From: Cesiribacter sp. SM1
GTDB taxonomy: Bacteria; Bacteroidota; Bacteroidia; Cytophagales; Cyclobacteriaceae
Reading direction: 5' to 3'
Assembly: GCF_020178975.1 (NCBI RefSeq)
Contig: NZ_JAHXBU010000010.1
Location: 1-45,046, forward strand
Length of the DNA stretch: 45,046 nt
Made by a program: the position numbers and the translations under genes. This document shows positions 1 to 9,474 of this stretch, piece after piece. A model generated the notes under the pieces. The model was not told the origin of the DNA. It did not search any database and saw only the letters and a list, made by a program, of their open reading frames with translations. Numbering within the stretch: position 1 is the first letter of the stretch; the number at the start of each line of letters is the position of its first letter.

Positions 1-229
1 GTAGGGGAGGTAAAGCAGCGAAGGCTTTTTCTACCTTGCTTTTTTCGATTGCTGTTAATTCATGATCCAACGGATTCATGCCAGCCTCCTTGAACACCTG
101 TATAACGTTTTCCGGAGCCTCTGACACGCGTTCAGCTGGGTTGATGCTCAAGTGCTGAGTTTGTTCCTGAGCGCAAATGTTTAAAGATAAAACTAAAACA
201 AGAGCAGTAATGAAATATGTCTTAAACAT
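1..229 (-). CDS. Secreted hypothetical protein, 3' end outside window
   Basis: Reading the minus strand from an ATG at 229-227 gives an open frame to the window edge, about 76 residues. It starts with a typical signal peptide (MFKTYFITALVLVLSLNICA, then Q) and continues as a polar, helix-prone segment with no stop. The family is not recognised. The gene points away from the polysaccharide locus and lies downstream, on the same strand, of the broken lipoprotein gene at 357-583, so the two may once have been co-transcribed. The call rests on the clean signal peptide and uninterrupted frame; function is unknown. Confidence 0.6.
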   Translation of the reverse strand, partial: MFKTYFITALVLVLSLNICAQEQTQHLSINPAERVSEAPENVIQVFKEAGMNPLDHELTAIEKSKVEKAFAALPPL

Positions 230-356
230 GGGTTTTAAGTAGGATTTAATAAAGTAATAGTAATATTTATGTTACTGAATAAAGGCTGACAATAATGCTG
301 TAACTGCATAAAAAAATAAGCAAATTTCGACTCAGGACTAAAATATATGAGAGTTT

Positions 357-583
357 CTATTGTATAGGATTAGCTTCATTTGCAGCTGGTGGTACTTTTG
401 TTTTTAGAGAAGCATGTAATTCTTCTGACAAGTCTTCTGTTTCTAACTCTAAGGCTGGTATTCACCCGGGGCAGGATCGATACTGTCCCTGGCAGTATTA
501 GCCTGGCTGTAGGTTTCTTCATTAGTAGTGGAACAACTGAAAAAACTACAAAGCATAGCTGAAGCGATAAACATGAATTTCAT
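357..583 (-). pseudogene. Small lipoprotein gene with one frameshift
   Basis: From ATG 583-581 the minus strand encodes a lipoprotein signal ending in the lipobox-like FFSCS, followed by a short acidic linker, and runs into a TAG after about 44 residues. The adjacent frame then continues without stops as a clearly protein-like acidic tail (LELETEDLSEELHASLKTKV...) and ends at 357-359. Insertion of one base near 468-475 would restore a single frame of about 75 residues. This is either a real frameshift or a sequencing error. The product would be a tiny outer-membrane-anchored lipoprotein of unknown function. Confidence 0.5.
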
Positions 584-593
584 AAGAGAGGGG

Positions 594-776
594 CTAAGGG
601 TTTTTTATTTCCAACACTCTGATGCTGATCAAATCTCCTATCTGTGTGCTAGCACCAACAACGGTTACCTGCTCACCCTGTTGCAATTGCCGGTATTGGT
701 TGCTGTTCGCCATGTTTATACGGCTGATCAATGTTCAAGTAAATCCAATTACGTACCTATGAAATTTGTCTGCCAT
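594..776 (-). pseudogene. Degenerate small coding remnant, possibly OB-fold-like
   Basis: A minus-strand frame beginning at ATG 776-774, which follows an AGGAGG-like sequence, hits a stop after 13 codons. The same frame reopens and from ATG 713-711 runs 39 residues to TAG 594-596 (ends with QQGEQVTVVGAST...RVLEIKNP). The L-x-x-G-x-x-V-T-V-x-G pattern recalls small OB-fold domains of the tRNA_anti-like type, but the match is short. More protein-like pieces in shifting frames extend upstream to about 860, which suggests decay. It ends 10 bases before the lipoprotein start at 583. Confidence 0.25.
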
Positions 777-1434
777 GGTTCCGCCTCCTAGCCGCTTTTT
801 TATTCACCTTGCCATCTACTTGTTCACATAGGGTAAAATTGGAGCGTAGCAGTAATCTTAGTGCTCGATTACCTTGCTTTTATCAAAAGGGGAGTATTGT
901 ATTTCCACAAAGATACAACCAGGTTGCAGTTTTGTCTTGTACATAAGGGGGGTAAATAGGTACAGTTAAAGGCTAAAATCGTACAAACTATTCGTTCTGC
1001 TTGTTTAACAGGGCTAAATCCCTCTTCTTCATTTTATAGATATAAAAACTTTTTTAGACCTTTTCAGAATGTATACATTTTATTGGGTGAAGCTATGGGG
1101 TTCCATGTAACGGTAGTTTAGTATTTATACAGTGATTGGTTTAATTGTAAAGCCTGACAGGTAGTGGCAGGGTAGACAGTGAGGGCGTGCCCGGCAAACT
1201 ACCTGTCATGGGTTTCTCTGGCAGCCTGTGCATATGCAGTGGCTGTGTTACAACAATTGCTGCGCCAATTAGGAAATGGTTGCTGCTAAAAATTTATAAT
1301 TAGCTGCAACAGCCATTGCTCATCGTGATAAAACTGCTGCTTAACCGCAGAAAGTAAAGACTGTCTTGCTGAAGAATTCAGCAGCTTATTAGTATTTTGG
1401 AATTGAATCTACTGGTGCACTACAATCAACTGGT
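777..1434. other. Intergenic region upstream of the hybrid sensor gene
   Basis: No intact gene is seen. The left part (777-860) holds further frame-shifted minus-strand coding traces. An inverted repeat (TGACAGGTAG at 1155-1164 and CTACCTGTCA at 1199-1208, 34-base spacer) lies about 230 bases before the sensor start and could be an RNA hairpin or a regulator site. No confident promoter was identified. Confidence 0.5.
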
Positions 1435-4400
1435 ATGTCTGCTACTTATATATCAAGTATATCAAGAAATTCATTGTTGCTGAGGGAAGGCTTACTTTTT
1501 CTTTGTGTGCTTTGCTTTGTTTTCTCATTATCGGCATCAGGGCAAAAGAATAACTTTGTTTTCAGGCATCTATCAGTTTCTGATGGTTTATCCCAGAGTT
1601 CTGTTATTACGATTGCTCAGGATCAGATGGGCTTCGTGTGGTTTGGTACCCGGGATGGTCTAAACAGGTATGATGGTCACAACTTCAGCGTATATAAGCA
1701 TGATAATGCAGATAGCAACAGCATTAGCAGCAATGATATCATTGAGATTGTAGCCGGTGCGGGTGGAGATTTGTGGATAGGGACCTTCCGTGGCCTGAAC
1801 CGCTATGACTATTCGCGAAATAAATTCATCAGCTTTTTAAACGATGCTAAGGACAGCACCTCTCTTTCTGATAATGCCGTGTGGTCAGTCTGCTCAACAA
1901 AAAGTGGTACTGTGTGGGTAGGAACTGCCAGTGGACTTAATCGCTATGATCAGAAAAGAAAATGTTTTGAGCGGTTTTATCATGATCCGGCAGACGAAAA
2001 CAGTATTTCTGATAATCTTGTACTGGATATTTTAGAAGACAGGGCTGGGAATATCTGGCTTGCAACTGCCAGAGGGCTTAACAAAGCGACTGTGGATGCA
2101 AAGGGAGCGGTAAATTTTGAACGCTTTTATCATCAGTCCGAAGGCGGCTTTTTTTACGATAACTTCACGCAAACGATTGTCGAAGACAGGGAAGGTAATC
2201 TCTGGTTAGGCACCAAGTACGGAGGGCTGCTAAAATTTGATACACACACAGCTACCTTCGAGGCTTTTGTGCATGATCCCCTTCATAGCAACTCGATTAG
2301 TCATAATGATGTCAGGTCTCTGGCCTTTGATGAAAAAGGGCTATTGTGGGTTGGAACCTATCACGGGTTAAATTTGCTGGAACCCCGAAGCGGGCGGATT
2401 ATACGCATATTGAACGATAAGAACAATCCTGCTTCCCTGAGCAAAAATGCCATCAAATCAATTTTTCTTGACAGGAAGAACACCGTATGGGTAGGGACCT
2501 ACTACGGAGGCATTAACATGCTTGACAGCCAGTACCACAACTTTCGGAATTATGTTCAGAGCACCCATGGGTTGAGGTTTGATGTGGTCAGCGCAATGGT
2601 AGAAGATAAACAAGGAAACGTTTATGTTGGTACCGAGGGAGGCGGCATCAGCCTTTTTAACCCCAGGAATGGAAGCTTCAGTCTTATTGGCAGCCAGTAT
2701 GAAAACGGGGAGATCAGTAGCAAAAACATCAAATCACTCTACCTGGATGATAAGCAGAAACTGTGGATCGGCACCTTCAATGCAGGCCTAAACATACTTG
2801 ATTTGCAGAGTGGAGAAATTGAGTATTTCAGTAAAGAAGCAGGAAATCTGAATACTGTCAACGATAACAACATATATGCAATTGTGCAGCAAAACGACAG
2901 CCTTTTCTGGTTGGGTACCCATGGGGGAGGTCTAAGCCTGTACAACCGTGAAAGCCGGCAGTTTACCCATATCAAGGAGGGAACTGAGAATGGCTTGAGC
3001 AGTAACTTTGTCAGAACACTCTACATAGATTCAGGGGGAAACCTTTGGGCAGGTACTCAGGCCGGCTTAAATTTCTTATCTGCCGAAAATCTCCGAATGC
3101 AGAACCTGAAGTTCAAAACATACTTTTCAGACCAAAAAAAATTACAGGCAGAAGACATTCATGCCATATACGAAGATAGTCATTCCAGAATCTGGGTAGG
3201 TACGTATAACTCAGGGCTTAACCGCTATGATGCCGCTACGGATTCTTTTGTTAACATCAAACTCCAGGAGCCTACGGGAAACAGCAGTAATGTGGTACAT
3301 GGAATCCTAGAAGACAAGGGAGGCAGCTTGTGGATTAGCACAAATCAGGGAATCTTGTCATATGATCCGGAATCAAATCAAGTCAGGCGCTTTTTAGAAT
3401 CCGATGGACTTGTATCCAATGAGTTCAACAATAATTCATGTCTTGAAACCAGCACCGGGCATATGTACTTTGGCAGCCTGCAGGGCTTGACACTTTTTCA
3501 TCCAGACAGCATCAGGATAAACCAGTATGCCCCCCCGGTGGTGCTGACTGATTTCAGGCTTTTCGGAAAATCTGTGCAGCCGGGCGATGATAATTCAGTG
3601 CTGCAGAAAGTAATCTCCCACACCCAAAGCCTCTCCCTGGATTATGATGAGGCTATTTTTACTATTGAATTCTCCATTCCAAACTTTATTAACCCAGACA
3701 AAAACCACTATGCCTACCGGCTAAAAGGGCTGGAAGAAGCCTGGAACTACACAAGTGCAAATACTGCCACCTATACCATTCAACAGCCTGGCACCTATAC
3801 CTTTGAAGTAAAAGGAGCAAACAATGATGATGTGTGGCATGCAAGACCAACCACCCTGACGGTGACTGTTAACCCTGCCCCCTGGAAAACCTGGTGGGCC
3901 TTTACTGGCTATGCACTGGTGATCCTGGTATCTCTTTACCTGCTGATAAACATCATCTGGTCCAGGTCCCGGCTACGGCATGAGCTGGAACTGGAACATA
4001 TAAGTAAAGAACGCCAGGAGGCGCTGAATCAGATGAAGCTCCAGTTCTTTACCAACATTTCCCACGAGTTCAGAACACCCCTTACACTTATTCTTGGGCC
4101 ACTGGAACAAATTATGTCCAACTTCAGGGGAAGTAATGCCCTGTACAAACAGCTGCAGGCCATTGAACAAAACGCAGAGCGGATGCGGCTGCTGATTGAT
4201 CAATTGATGGATTTCAGGAAGTTTGAAAATAATCATCTGCAATTGAAAGCAGCCGAAGGTAATATCGTAGCTTTTGTACAGGAGGTTTATCTTTCATTTA
4301 AACAATATGCAGACCTTCATGGAGTTGTTTACGAGTTTAAGAGCGAAGCTTCGGAGATGCGCCTCTGGTACGATCGTGATAAACTGGAGCGGGTAATCTT

Positions 4401-5637
4401 TAATCTTATCTCAAATGCTTTTAAGTACACGGCCGATAATGGCCATATACAGATTGAGGTAAAGCAGGTAGAAGGTAGTGTTGAGATCGCAGTAGTGGAC
4501 AATGGCATTGGTATGGCACCTGAACACCTGGATAAGATTTTTGAACGCTTTTATGAGATTGAAGAGACTGATAATTTTCATAAATCAAAGTATCGGAAAG
4601 GTACAGGCATCGGCCTTGCACTGGCAAAGGGTATCGTGGATTTACATGCCGGCAAGATCAGGGTAGAGAGCAGGCTGCATGCAGGGAGTACGTTTACTGT
4701 GAGTCTTCCGCAAGGGAAGGACCACCTGCGGGAAGATCAGATCATCAGTGACTTCAGAGGGAGTGATGATCTGGCTAATTACCAGCCAATAGCCGCCTTG
4801 CCAGCGTCATTTGCAGCAGCATCTTTACAGATTCCAGAACTCCCCAAAGATGCCCCGACAGTATTAGTGGTAGAAGACAATGCAGAGATAAGAAACTTTC
4901 TGGTGCAACTTTTCAGGCAGGAGTACAATGTTATTGAGGCAGGTAATGGAAGGGAAGGAATGGCAGAGGCTGTACAGCATGAGCCTGATATCATCATCAG
5001 CGATGTGATGATGCCTGTGATGGATGGCATTGCATTTTGCCAGCAGCTAAAATCAAATATAAAAACAAGCCACATCCCGGTTATTTTACTGACTGCCCGT
5101 ACGTCACTCATTTTCAAATACGAAGGTTTGGAAATGGGTGCCGATGACTACATCAACAAACCCTTTAATGTAAAGGAGCTCAGGCTAAAAGTTCGGAACC
5201 TGATCAGTGCCCGTAAAAAGTTAAAGGATAGGTTCACCAGTGATGCAGTAATCAAACCCGGTGATATTACCGTATCTTCCCTGGATGAAAAATTACTGGA
5301 GCGGGCGCTTAAGATCGTGGAGGAGAATATATCAAATGAACACTTTAACATTTCTGCCTTTAGTGAGGAACTGGGTGTTAGCCGGACCATGCTTTTTACA
5401 AAAGTAAAGGCCTGGACAAACCTAACGCCAAATGACTTCCTGCTTGTGATGCGGATGAAGCGTGCAGCTCAGCTGCTAGAGCAAAATAAGCTGAATGTAG
5501 CGCAGGTAGGCTTTCAGGTTGGCTTCAAAAATCCCAAATATTTTAGTAAGTGCTTTCAGCGGCATTTCTCTGAAACACCCACGTCTTATGCCAGAAGGTT
5601 TTCATCTCCCGATGAAGTAATGGAACAGGAACCTTAA
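1435..5637 (+). CDS. Hybrid two-component system sensor/regulator (HTCS)
   Basis: A one-protein signalling system that senses glycan fragments in the periplasm and activates the adjacent utilisation locus. The 1400 residues show an N-terminal signal/anchor (about 15-36), a long series of Reg_prop beta-propeller repeats (about 40-720; recurring LWVGT/LWIGT strands followed by GLNRYD-like turns), a Y_Y_Y domain (about 735-815), a membrane helix (about 820-845), HisKA with SHEFRTP (phospho-His about H877), HATPase_c with an N box near residue 990 and GTGIGLAL, a receiver domain (VLVVEDN; phospho-acceptor D1190 in SDVMMP) and a C-terminal AraC-type HTH (about 1295-1395). The order and length are those of a complete family member. 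It lies immediately upstream of susC on the same strand, the usual place for the controlling HTCS. Confidence 0.95.
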   Translation: MSATYISSISRNSLLLREGLLFLCVLCFVFSLSASGQKNNFVFRHLSVSDGLSQSSVITIAQDQMGFVWFGTRDGLNRYDGHNFSVYKHDNADSNSISSNDIIEIVAGAGGDLWIGTFRGLNRYDYSRNKFISFLNDAKDSTSLSDNAVWSVCSTKSGTVWVGTASGLNRYDQKRKCFERFYHDPADENSISDNLVLDILEDRAGNIWLATARGLNKATVDAKGAVNFERFYHQSEGGFFYDNFTQTIVEDREGNLWLGTKYGGLLKFDTHTATFEAFVHDPLHSNSISHNDVRSLAFDEKGLLWVGTYHGLNLLEPRSGRIIRILNDKNNPASLSKNAIKSIFLDRKNTVWVGTYYGGINMLDSQYHNFRNYVQSTHGLRFDVVSAMVEDKQGNVYVGTEGGGISLFNPRNGSFSLIGSQYENGEISSKNIKSLYLDDKQKLWIGTFNAGLNILDLQSGEIEYFSKEAGNLNTVNDNNIYAIVQQNDSLFWLGTHGGGLSLYNRESRQFTHIKEGTENGLSSNFVRTLYIDSGGNLWAGTQAGLNFLSAENLRMQNLKFKTYFSDQKKLQAEDIHAIYEDSHSRIWVGTYNSGLNRYDAATDSFVNIKLQEPTGNSSNVVHGILEDKGGSLWISTNQGILSYDPESNQVRRFLESDGLVSNEFNNNSCLETSTGHMYFGSLQGLTLFHPDSIRINQYAPPVVLTDFRLFGKSVQPGDDNSVLQKVISHTQSLSLDYDEAIFTIEFSIPNFINPDKNHYAYRLKGLEEAWNYTSANTATYTIQQPGTYTFEVKGANNDDVWHARPTTLTVTVNPAPWKTWWAFTGYALVILVSLYLLINIIWSRSRLRHELELEHISKERQEALNQMKLQFFTNISHEFRTPLTLILGPLEQIMSNFRGSNALYKQLQAIEQNAERMRLLIDQLMDFRKFENNHLQLKAAEGNIVAFVQEVYLSFKQYADLHGVVYEFKSEASEMRLWYDRDKLERVIFNLISNAFKYTADNGHIQIEVKQVEGSVEIAVVDNGIGMAPEHLDKIFERFYEIEETDNFHKSKYRKGTGIGLALAKGIVDLHAGKIRVESRLHAGSTFTVSLPQGKDHLREDQIISDFRGSDDLANYQPIAALPASFAAASLQIPELPKDAPTVLVVEDNAEIRNFLVQLFRQEYNVIEAGNGREGMAEAVQHEPDIIISDVMMPVMDGIAFCQQLKSNIKTSHIPVILLTARTSLIFKYEGLEMGADDYINKPFNVKELRLKVRNLISARKKLKDRFTSDAVIKPGDITVSSLDEKLLERALKIVEENISNEHFNISAFSEELGVSRTMLFTKVKAWTNLTPNDFLLVMRMKRAAQLLEQNKLNVAQVGFQVGFKNPKYFSKCFQRHFSETPTSYARRFSSPDEVMEQEP

Positions 5638-5879
5638 ATCCTTGCAAATCATAAAAAGGATTGATGCCTCAGTTCTGGAAGTTCCTTAACATATACTGGC
5701 AAGAGACTCCTTTTTTTAAAACTGCCTTTTTCTTTCCCATCAGATATCATATAGTTATATCACTTTAAGGCTTTGCCTGATATATTACTTGGTCCTTTTT
5801 TTCTTTACAGACCATTTATGGACTTCTGTATCCCTACTTCCGAACTCTGGAGCGCTACAGACAGCCTACTTTAGGGCAT

Positions 5880-5978
5880 ATGAAAAGAGTCCATATGAAA
5901 ATGAAGAGCAATGGTTCAGCCATCGCATTAAGCGCCTTGATCGTATTCATGATCCTGTTGATCATTTACCTGATTTAA
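5880..5978 (+). CDS. Possible 32-residue single-helix membrane peptide
   Basis: An ATG at 5880 opens a 32-codon frame. A basic head (MKRVHMKMKSNGS) precedes one uninterrupted hydrophobic helix (about residues 14-32) that runs to the stop. The charge pattern is that of a small inner-membrane peptide. The frame is also open upstream of the ATG, no ribosome-binding site is evident, and no family is recognised, so it may be chance. It lies in the leader region of susC. Confidence 0.2.
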   Translation: MKRVHMKMKSNGSAIALSALIVFMILLIIYLI

Positions 5979-6073
5979 TCCTGAAACTAAGTAAGCCAAA
6001 GAAACTCCAGGTGTAAGGGTAAAAAGCTGCAAACGGTTGAAAAATATATTTGTACGGCCCTTGCTACCTGCAA

Positions 6074-6085
6074 TTCTGTACGAAT
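6074..6085 (+). promoter_or_regulatory. Candidate HTCS-linked motif, susC side
   Basis: TTCTGTACGAAT occurs here and again at 11186-11197 before the first GH2 gene. TTGCTAC words flank it here at 6061-6067 and 6121-6127, and one directly follows the second copy. Conserved spacing and orientation relative to the two transcription units make a shared activator site plausible, the obvious candidate being the upstream HTCS. This is inference from sequence identity alone. Confidence 0.35.
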
Positions 6086-6258
6086 GTACCCCTCTTTCCG
6101 TACTTGAAAGCCTCCGGAACTTGCTACTTTGGCTTATCCTCTTCTACTAAATTACATGCAAAGGCATATGTTTATTTTGGGCATTACCTCTAATACTTCC
6201 CCCTTTGGTTTGTGCTCCAGGAGCTCATCAGGAACGGGCATTTTTTTTCTAAACGGTA

Positions 6259-6270
6259 GCAAACGTTTGC
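6259..6270. promoter_or_regulatory. LacI-family-type operator palindrome upstream of susC
   Basis: GCAAACGTTTGC is a perfect 12-base palindrome with a central CG, the form typical of LacI/PurR-family operators. It sits 164 bases before the susC start. No LacI-family gene is present in the window, so a cognate regulator would have to be encoded elsewhere. Confidence 0.4.
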
Positions 6271-6434
6271 GAGACATAAGTGCAGCTGGCAAGGGTGCTG
6301 GCATATTGCATCCCACAGCACCACCCTAGTGCTCCTTCGGGCAACATTGAGTAGGAGTACCACCCATGTTGCTCAAAGCTTCTTAATGAAGGCTTTTATA
6401 GTATAACCAACGCAACTCAATTTTTAGATGACCT

Positions 6435-9400
6435 ATGAAAAGTAAAATTTTACACAAATGTAAAGAGATATACCTCTTTCTGATCTTGATGTTCATGGCT
6501 GTTTTTGCCCAAGCCCAGGCAAAGAAAGTAACGGGTGTGGTTACGGACAAAGTGAATGGGGGCAGTTTACCAGGGGTGTCTGTAACAATACAAAATTCCT
6601 CCCTTGGCACGGTTACTGATATCAACGGGCAGTACTCTATTGAAGCAGCACCGGATGATGTCCTGATCTTTTCCTTTATCGGCTACGAAAAGAGCAGTGT
6701 TAAGGTAGGGAACAGCACACAAATAGATATTGCCCTGCAGGAAGACATTGAATCGCTGGAAGAGGTGGTGGTAGTAGGCTACGGTACCACCAAAAAGAGC
6801 GATGTATCCGGTTCTGTATCGTCTGTAGAAGCCGAAAAATTGACGGCTTTCCCGGCTCTTTCTGCCGTGCAAACCTTACAGGGCAGGGCTGCTGGGGTGC
6901 AAATACAGTCTAACAACGGAGGTCAGCCGGGTGCTGACTACAGCATTCAAATCCGCGGTGGTACTTCCATCAATGCCAGTAGCAGGCCCCTGCAGGTGGT
7001 TGATGGTTTTGTGGGCGGAGAGATGCCTCCTCCTGAAGATATTGCCTCAATCGAAATCTTGAAGGATGCCTCTGCCACTGCTATTTATGGTTCTCGTGGT
7101 GCAAACGGTGTAATTTTGGTTACCACGAAAAGAGGTAAGGCGGGAGAGATGCGCATTGAGTTAAACTCTTCCTATGCAGTTCAGGAAGTACTTAACCGGC
7201 TGGACCTGCTGGATGCAAATGAGTTTACTGAGTACATCCAGGAGATCAACCCCGGCTACGAGAATTTCGGGGCCAACACAGACTGGCAGGACGTTATCTT
7301 CCGTCAGGGCTACATCAGCAATAACCAGCTTTCTGTAAGTGGCGGGTCTGACCAACTGCGCTATTATGTGTCTGGTACCTACTTTGATCAGAAAGGTATT
7401 GTGCTGGGTTCTGAGTATAACAGGTTTACCCTTAGCAGTAACCTGGATATCAAACCAAAGCAGTTCCTGAACCTCGGTTTAAACCTGTATGCCAGAAGAA
7501 GCACCAACAATGGTATCAATACGCAGGAGAGTAGCGGTGGCTCCGGTAGTGCAGGGATTATTTCTTCGGCTTTTCGCTTTAACCCAGATATTGGCATCTA
7601 CAATGAAAACGGTGACCTTACAATTTCTGAAGTTGGAGACGATATTGATAACCCCTATGCACTGGGAACAGAGTATGTTCGGGAGCGGGTTACAGACAGG
7701 TTTCAGGCAAACACCTATGGTGAGCTTACGTTTACAGACTGGCTAAGCTTCAAGACTACGCTGGGCATGACCTTTAACAACTGGCGGGATGGCGAGTTCA
7801 GGCCCACCACTCTTTTAGGAGGTGCAGGCAGAGGCGGTGTGGCAGAGCTGGAAGCCATGAAGCAGTCTTCTCTGCTGAATGAAAACTACATTACCATCAA
7901 TAAAAGCTTCAGTGATCACCAGACCTCGCTGGTGGCTGGCTATTCTTTCCAGCAGTACAGGAATGAATCATGGGCAGCAGGCGGTTCCGGGTTTATCACC
8001 AACTCTAGTTCCTTCTGGGCATTACAGCAAGGCGCTGTGCCCACCACACCCGAGTCAGGTTTGTCAGAATCCTCTATCAAATCTTACTACGGCAGGCTTA
8101 ACTATTCCTACCAGAGCAAATACATCCTTACATTTACCGGCCGTTACGATGGTGCTTCTAATTTTAGCAAAAATAACAAGTGGGCATTCTTTCCCTCTGG
8201 TGCCCTGGCCTGGGATATGACCGCAGAGCCCTTTCTGCAGGATGTGAATTTTTTAAGCCGCTGGAAATGGCGCGTAAGCTATGGTGTGGTGGGGAACCAG
8301 GCGATCGGGCCCTACCAGTCACTGGCAAGGTTTAGCTCTATTTACGGTTCCCGCAACGGACAGCTTGTCAATGCCATTAAGGTAGATAACCTTGCCAATG
8401 ATAACCTAAGCTGGGAAACCACCCGCCAGTTTAATGTGGGTGCCGATATTGGCCTGTTTAAAGGCAGAATTAACCTGACGGCAGACTACTACGATATGGA
8501 AACAACAGATCTGTTGTTTGCGCGTGAGTTGCCGGCTTACACAGGCGTACGCTTCCAGTACCAGAATATCGGAGCTGTGGGCAACAAAGGTTTCGAGTTC
8601 GCCATAAGCTCCCGAAACCTGGTAAACCAACTGAAATGGACGACAGATTTTAACATCTCCTTTAACCGAAATACGGTGCTGGAGCTGCCCGATAATGGCG
8701 CCGATATCTTCTATGCCAATGCCCCCGGCCACCTGGGCCTTGGTTCCGACAACCAGGTAATACGGGTAGGGGAGCCCCTGGGCGTATTCTATGGCTTTGT
8801 GTACGATGGTGTGTACCAAAGCGGGGAGGAAATCCTGGAAGGATCGGGTTTTGAATCTGAGGCTGGTGGAGAGCGATTCGTGGACCTGAACGGTGATGGC
8901 AAGCTTACCTTTGATGGTGACCGCCAGATCATTGGTAATCCTAATCCGGATTTTATCTGGTCGCTGAACAACAGCTTTAACTACAAAGGGTTTGACCTGA
9001 ATGTTTTTGTGCAGGCCTCTGAGGGCAACGACATGCTTAGCTATACCCTGCTGGAGCTTAACAACCTTTCCGGCTCAAACAATGCCACTGCAGAAGCATT
9101 GAACCGCTGGAGTGCCGATAACACCAATACAGATATTCCAAAGGCCTCCCGCAGCCGCGCTCGTAAAATATCAACCCGCTATATCTACGATGGCAGCTAC
9201 ATCAGGCTTAAGAACATTGCGCTGGGATACGTGCTGCCCAGATCCTTGGTAGAGTCCATAAAGCTTTCCAATGTACGTATCTCAGTCAGTGCACAAAACC
9301 TCTTTACCATTACCGATTACCCGGGGCTGGATCCTGAAGTTGGCTATGGCAATGCCAATGGCAATGCGGCAGGCAACCTGTATAAGGGTCTTGACTATGG

Positions 9401-9452
9401 CAGCTACCCAAATGTAAAAAGCTATACCCTTGGTGTTAACATCAGCCTTTAA
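6435..9452 (+). CDS. susC: SusC/RagA-family TonB-dependent outer-membrane transporter
   Basis: Outer-membrane porin of the SusCD complex, which imports oligosaccharides released at the cell surface using energy from TonB. The 1005 residues start with a signal peptide (to about residue 28, ending FAQAQA), then a carboxypeptidase-D regulatory-like domain (about 30-110, VTGVVTDKVNGGSLPGVSV), the TonB-box/plug junction (EEVVVVGYGTTKKSDVSGSV), a plug domain with the SusC signature (IEILKDASATAIYGSRGANG) and a C-terminal beta-barrel to the end. The length is normal for the family. The susD start lies 23 bases after its stop, so the pair is one transcription unit. The specific glycan cannot be read from the protein; the downstream enzymes point to a uronic-acid polymer. 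Confidence 0.95.
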   Translation: MKSKILHKCKEIYLFLILMFMAVFAQAQAKKVTGVVTDKVNGGSLPGVSVTIQNSSLGTVTDINGQYSIEAAPDDVLIFSFIGYEKSSVKVGNSTQIDIALQEDIESLEEVVVVGYGTTKKSDVSGSVSSVEAEKLTAFPALSAVQTLQGRAAGVQIQSNNGGQPGADYSIQIRGGTSINASSRPLQVVDGFVGGEMPPPEDIASIEILKDASATAIYGSRGANGVILVTTKRGKAGEMRIELNSSYAVQEVLNRLDLLDANEFTEYIQEINPGYENFGANTDWQDVIFRQGYISNNQLSVSGGSDQLRYYVSGTYFDQKGIVLGSEYNRFTLSSNLDIKPKQFLNLGLNLYARRSTNNGINTQESSGGSGSAGIISSAFRFNPDIGIYNENGDLTISEVGDDIDNPYALGTEYVRERVTDRFQANTYGELTFTDWLSFKTTLGMTFNNWRDGEFRPTTLLGGAGRGGVAELEAMKQSSLLNENYITINKSFSDHQTSLVAGYSFQQYRNESWAAGGSGFITNSSSFWALQQGAVPTTPESGLSESSIKSYYGRLNYSYQSKYILTFTGRYDGASNFSKNNKWAFFPSGALAWDMTAEPFLQDVNFLSRWKWRVSYGVVGNQAIGPYQSLARFSSIYGSRNGQLVNAIKVDNLANDNLSWETTRQFNVGADIGLFKGRINLTADYYDMETTDLLFARELPAYTGVRFQYQNIGAVGNKGFEFAISSRNLVNQLKWTTDFNISFNRNTVLELPDNGADIFYANAPGHLGLGSDNQVIRVGEPLGVFYGFVYDGVYQSGEEILEGSGFESEAGGERFVDLNGDGKLTFDGDRQIIGNPNPDFIWSLNNSFNYKGFDLNVFVQASEGNDMLSYTLLELNNLSGSNNATAEALNRWSADNTNTDIPKASRSRARKISTRYIYDGSYIRLKNIALGYVLPRSLVESIKLSNVRISVSAQNLFTITDYPGLDPEVGYGNANGNAAGNLYKGLDYGSYPNVKSYTLGVNISL

Positions 9453-9474
9453 GCAATTACGAATGAGCATACCT

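Larger units (their letters stand above)
5638..6434. other. Regulatory gap between HTCS and susC
   Basis: An 800-base gap without a convincing large gene; apparent frames here have implausible composition. It contains a possible single-helix micro-ORF (5880-5978), repeated TTGCTAC words (6061-6067, 6121-6127), a 12-mer shared with the leader of the first GH2 gene (6074-6085), a LacI-type palindrome (6259-6270), and a hairpin-forming pair GCAACAT (6341-6347) / ATGTTGC (6366-6372) in the presumed susC leader. Confidence 0.55.

Noticed and set aside
380-791. Two plus-strand frames (380-562 and 528-791)
   Set aside because: They lie opposite better-supported minus-strand lipoprotein and remnant frames, have no ribosome-binding sites and unnatural composition.
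5637-5662. AATCCTT/AAGGATT stem after the HTCS gene as terminator
   Set aside because: Seven-base stem, AT-rich, and not followed by a T-run.
5789-6329. Plus-strand frames at 5789-6016 and 6129-6329
   Set aside because: No family resemblance or start signal; the second overlaps the operator and leader elements of susC.
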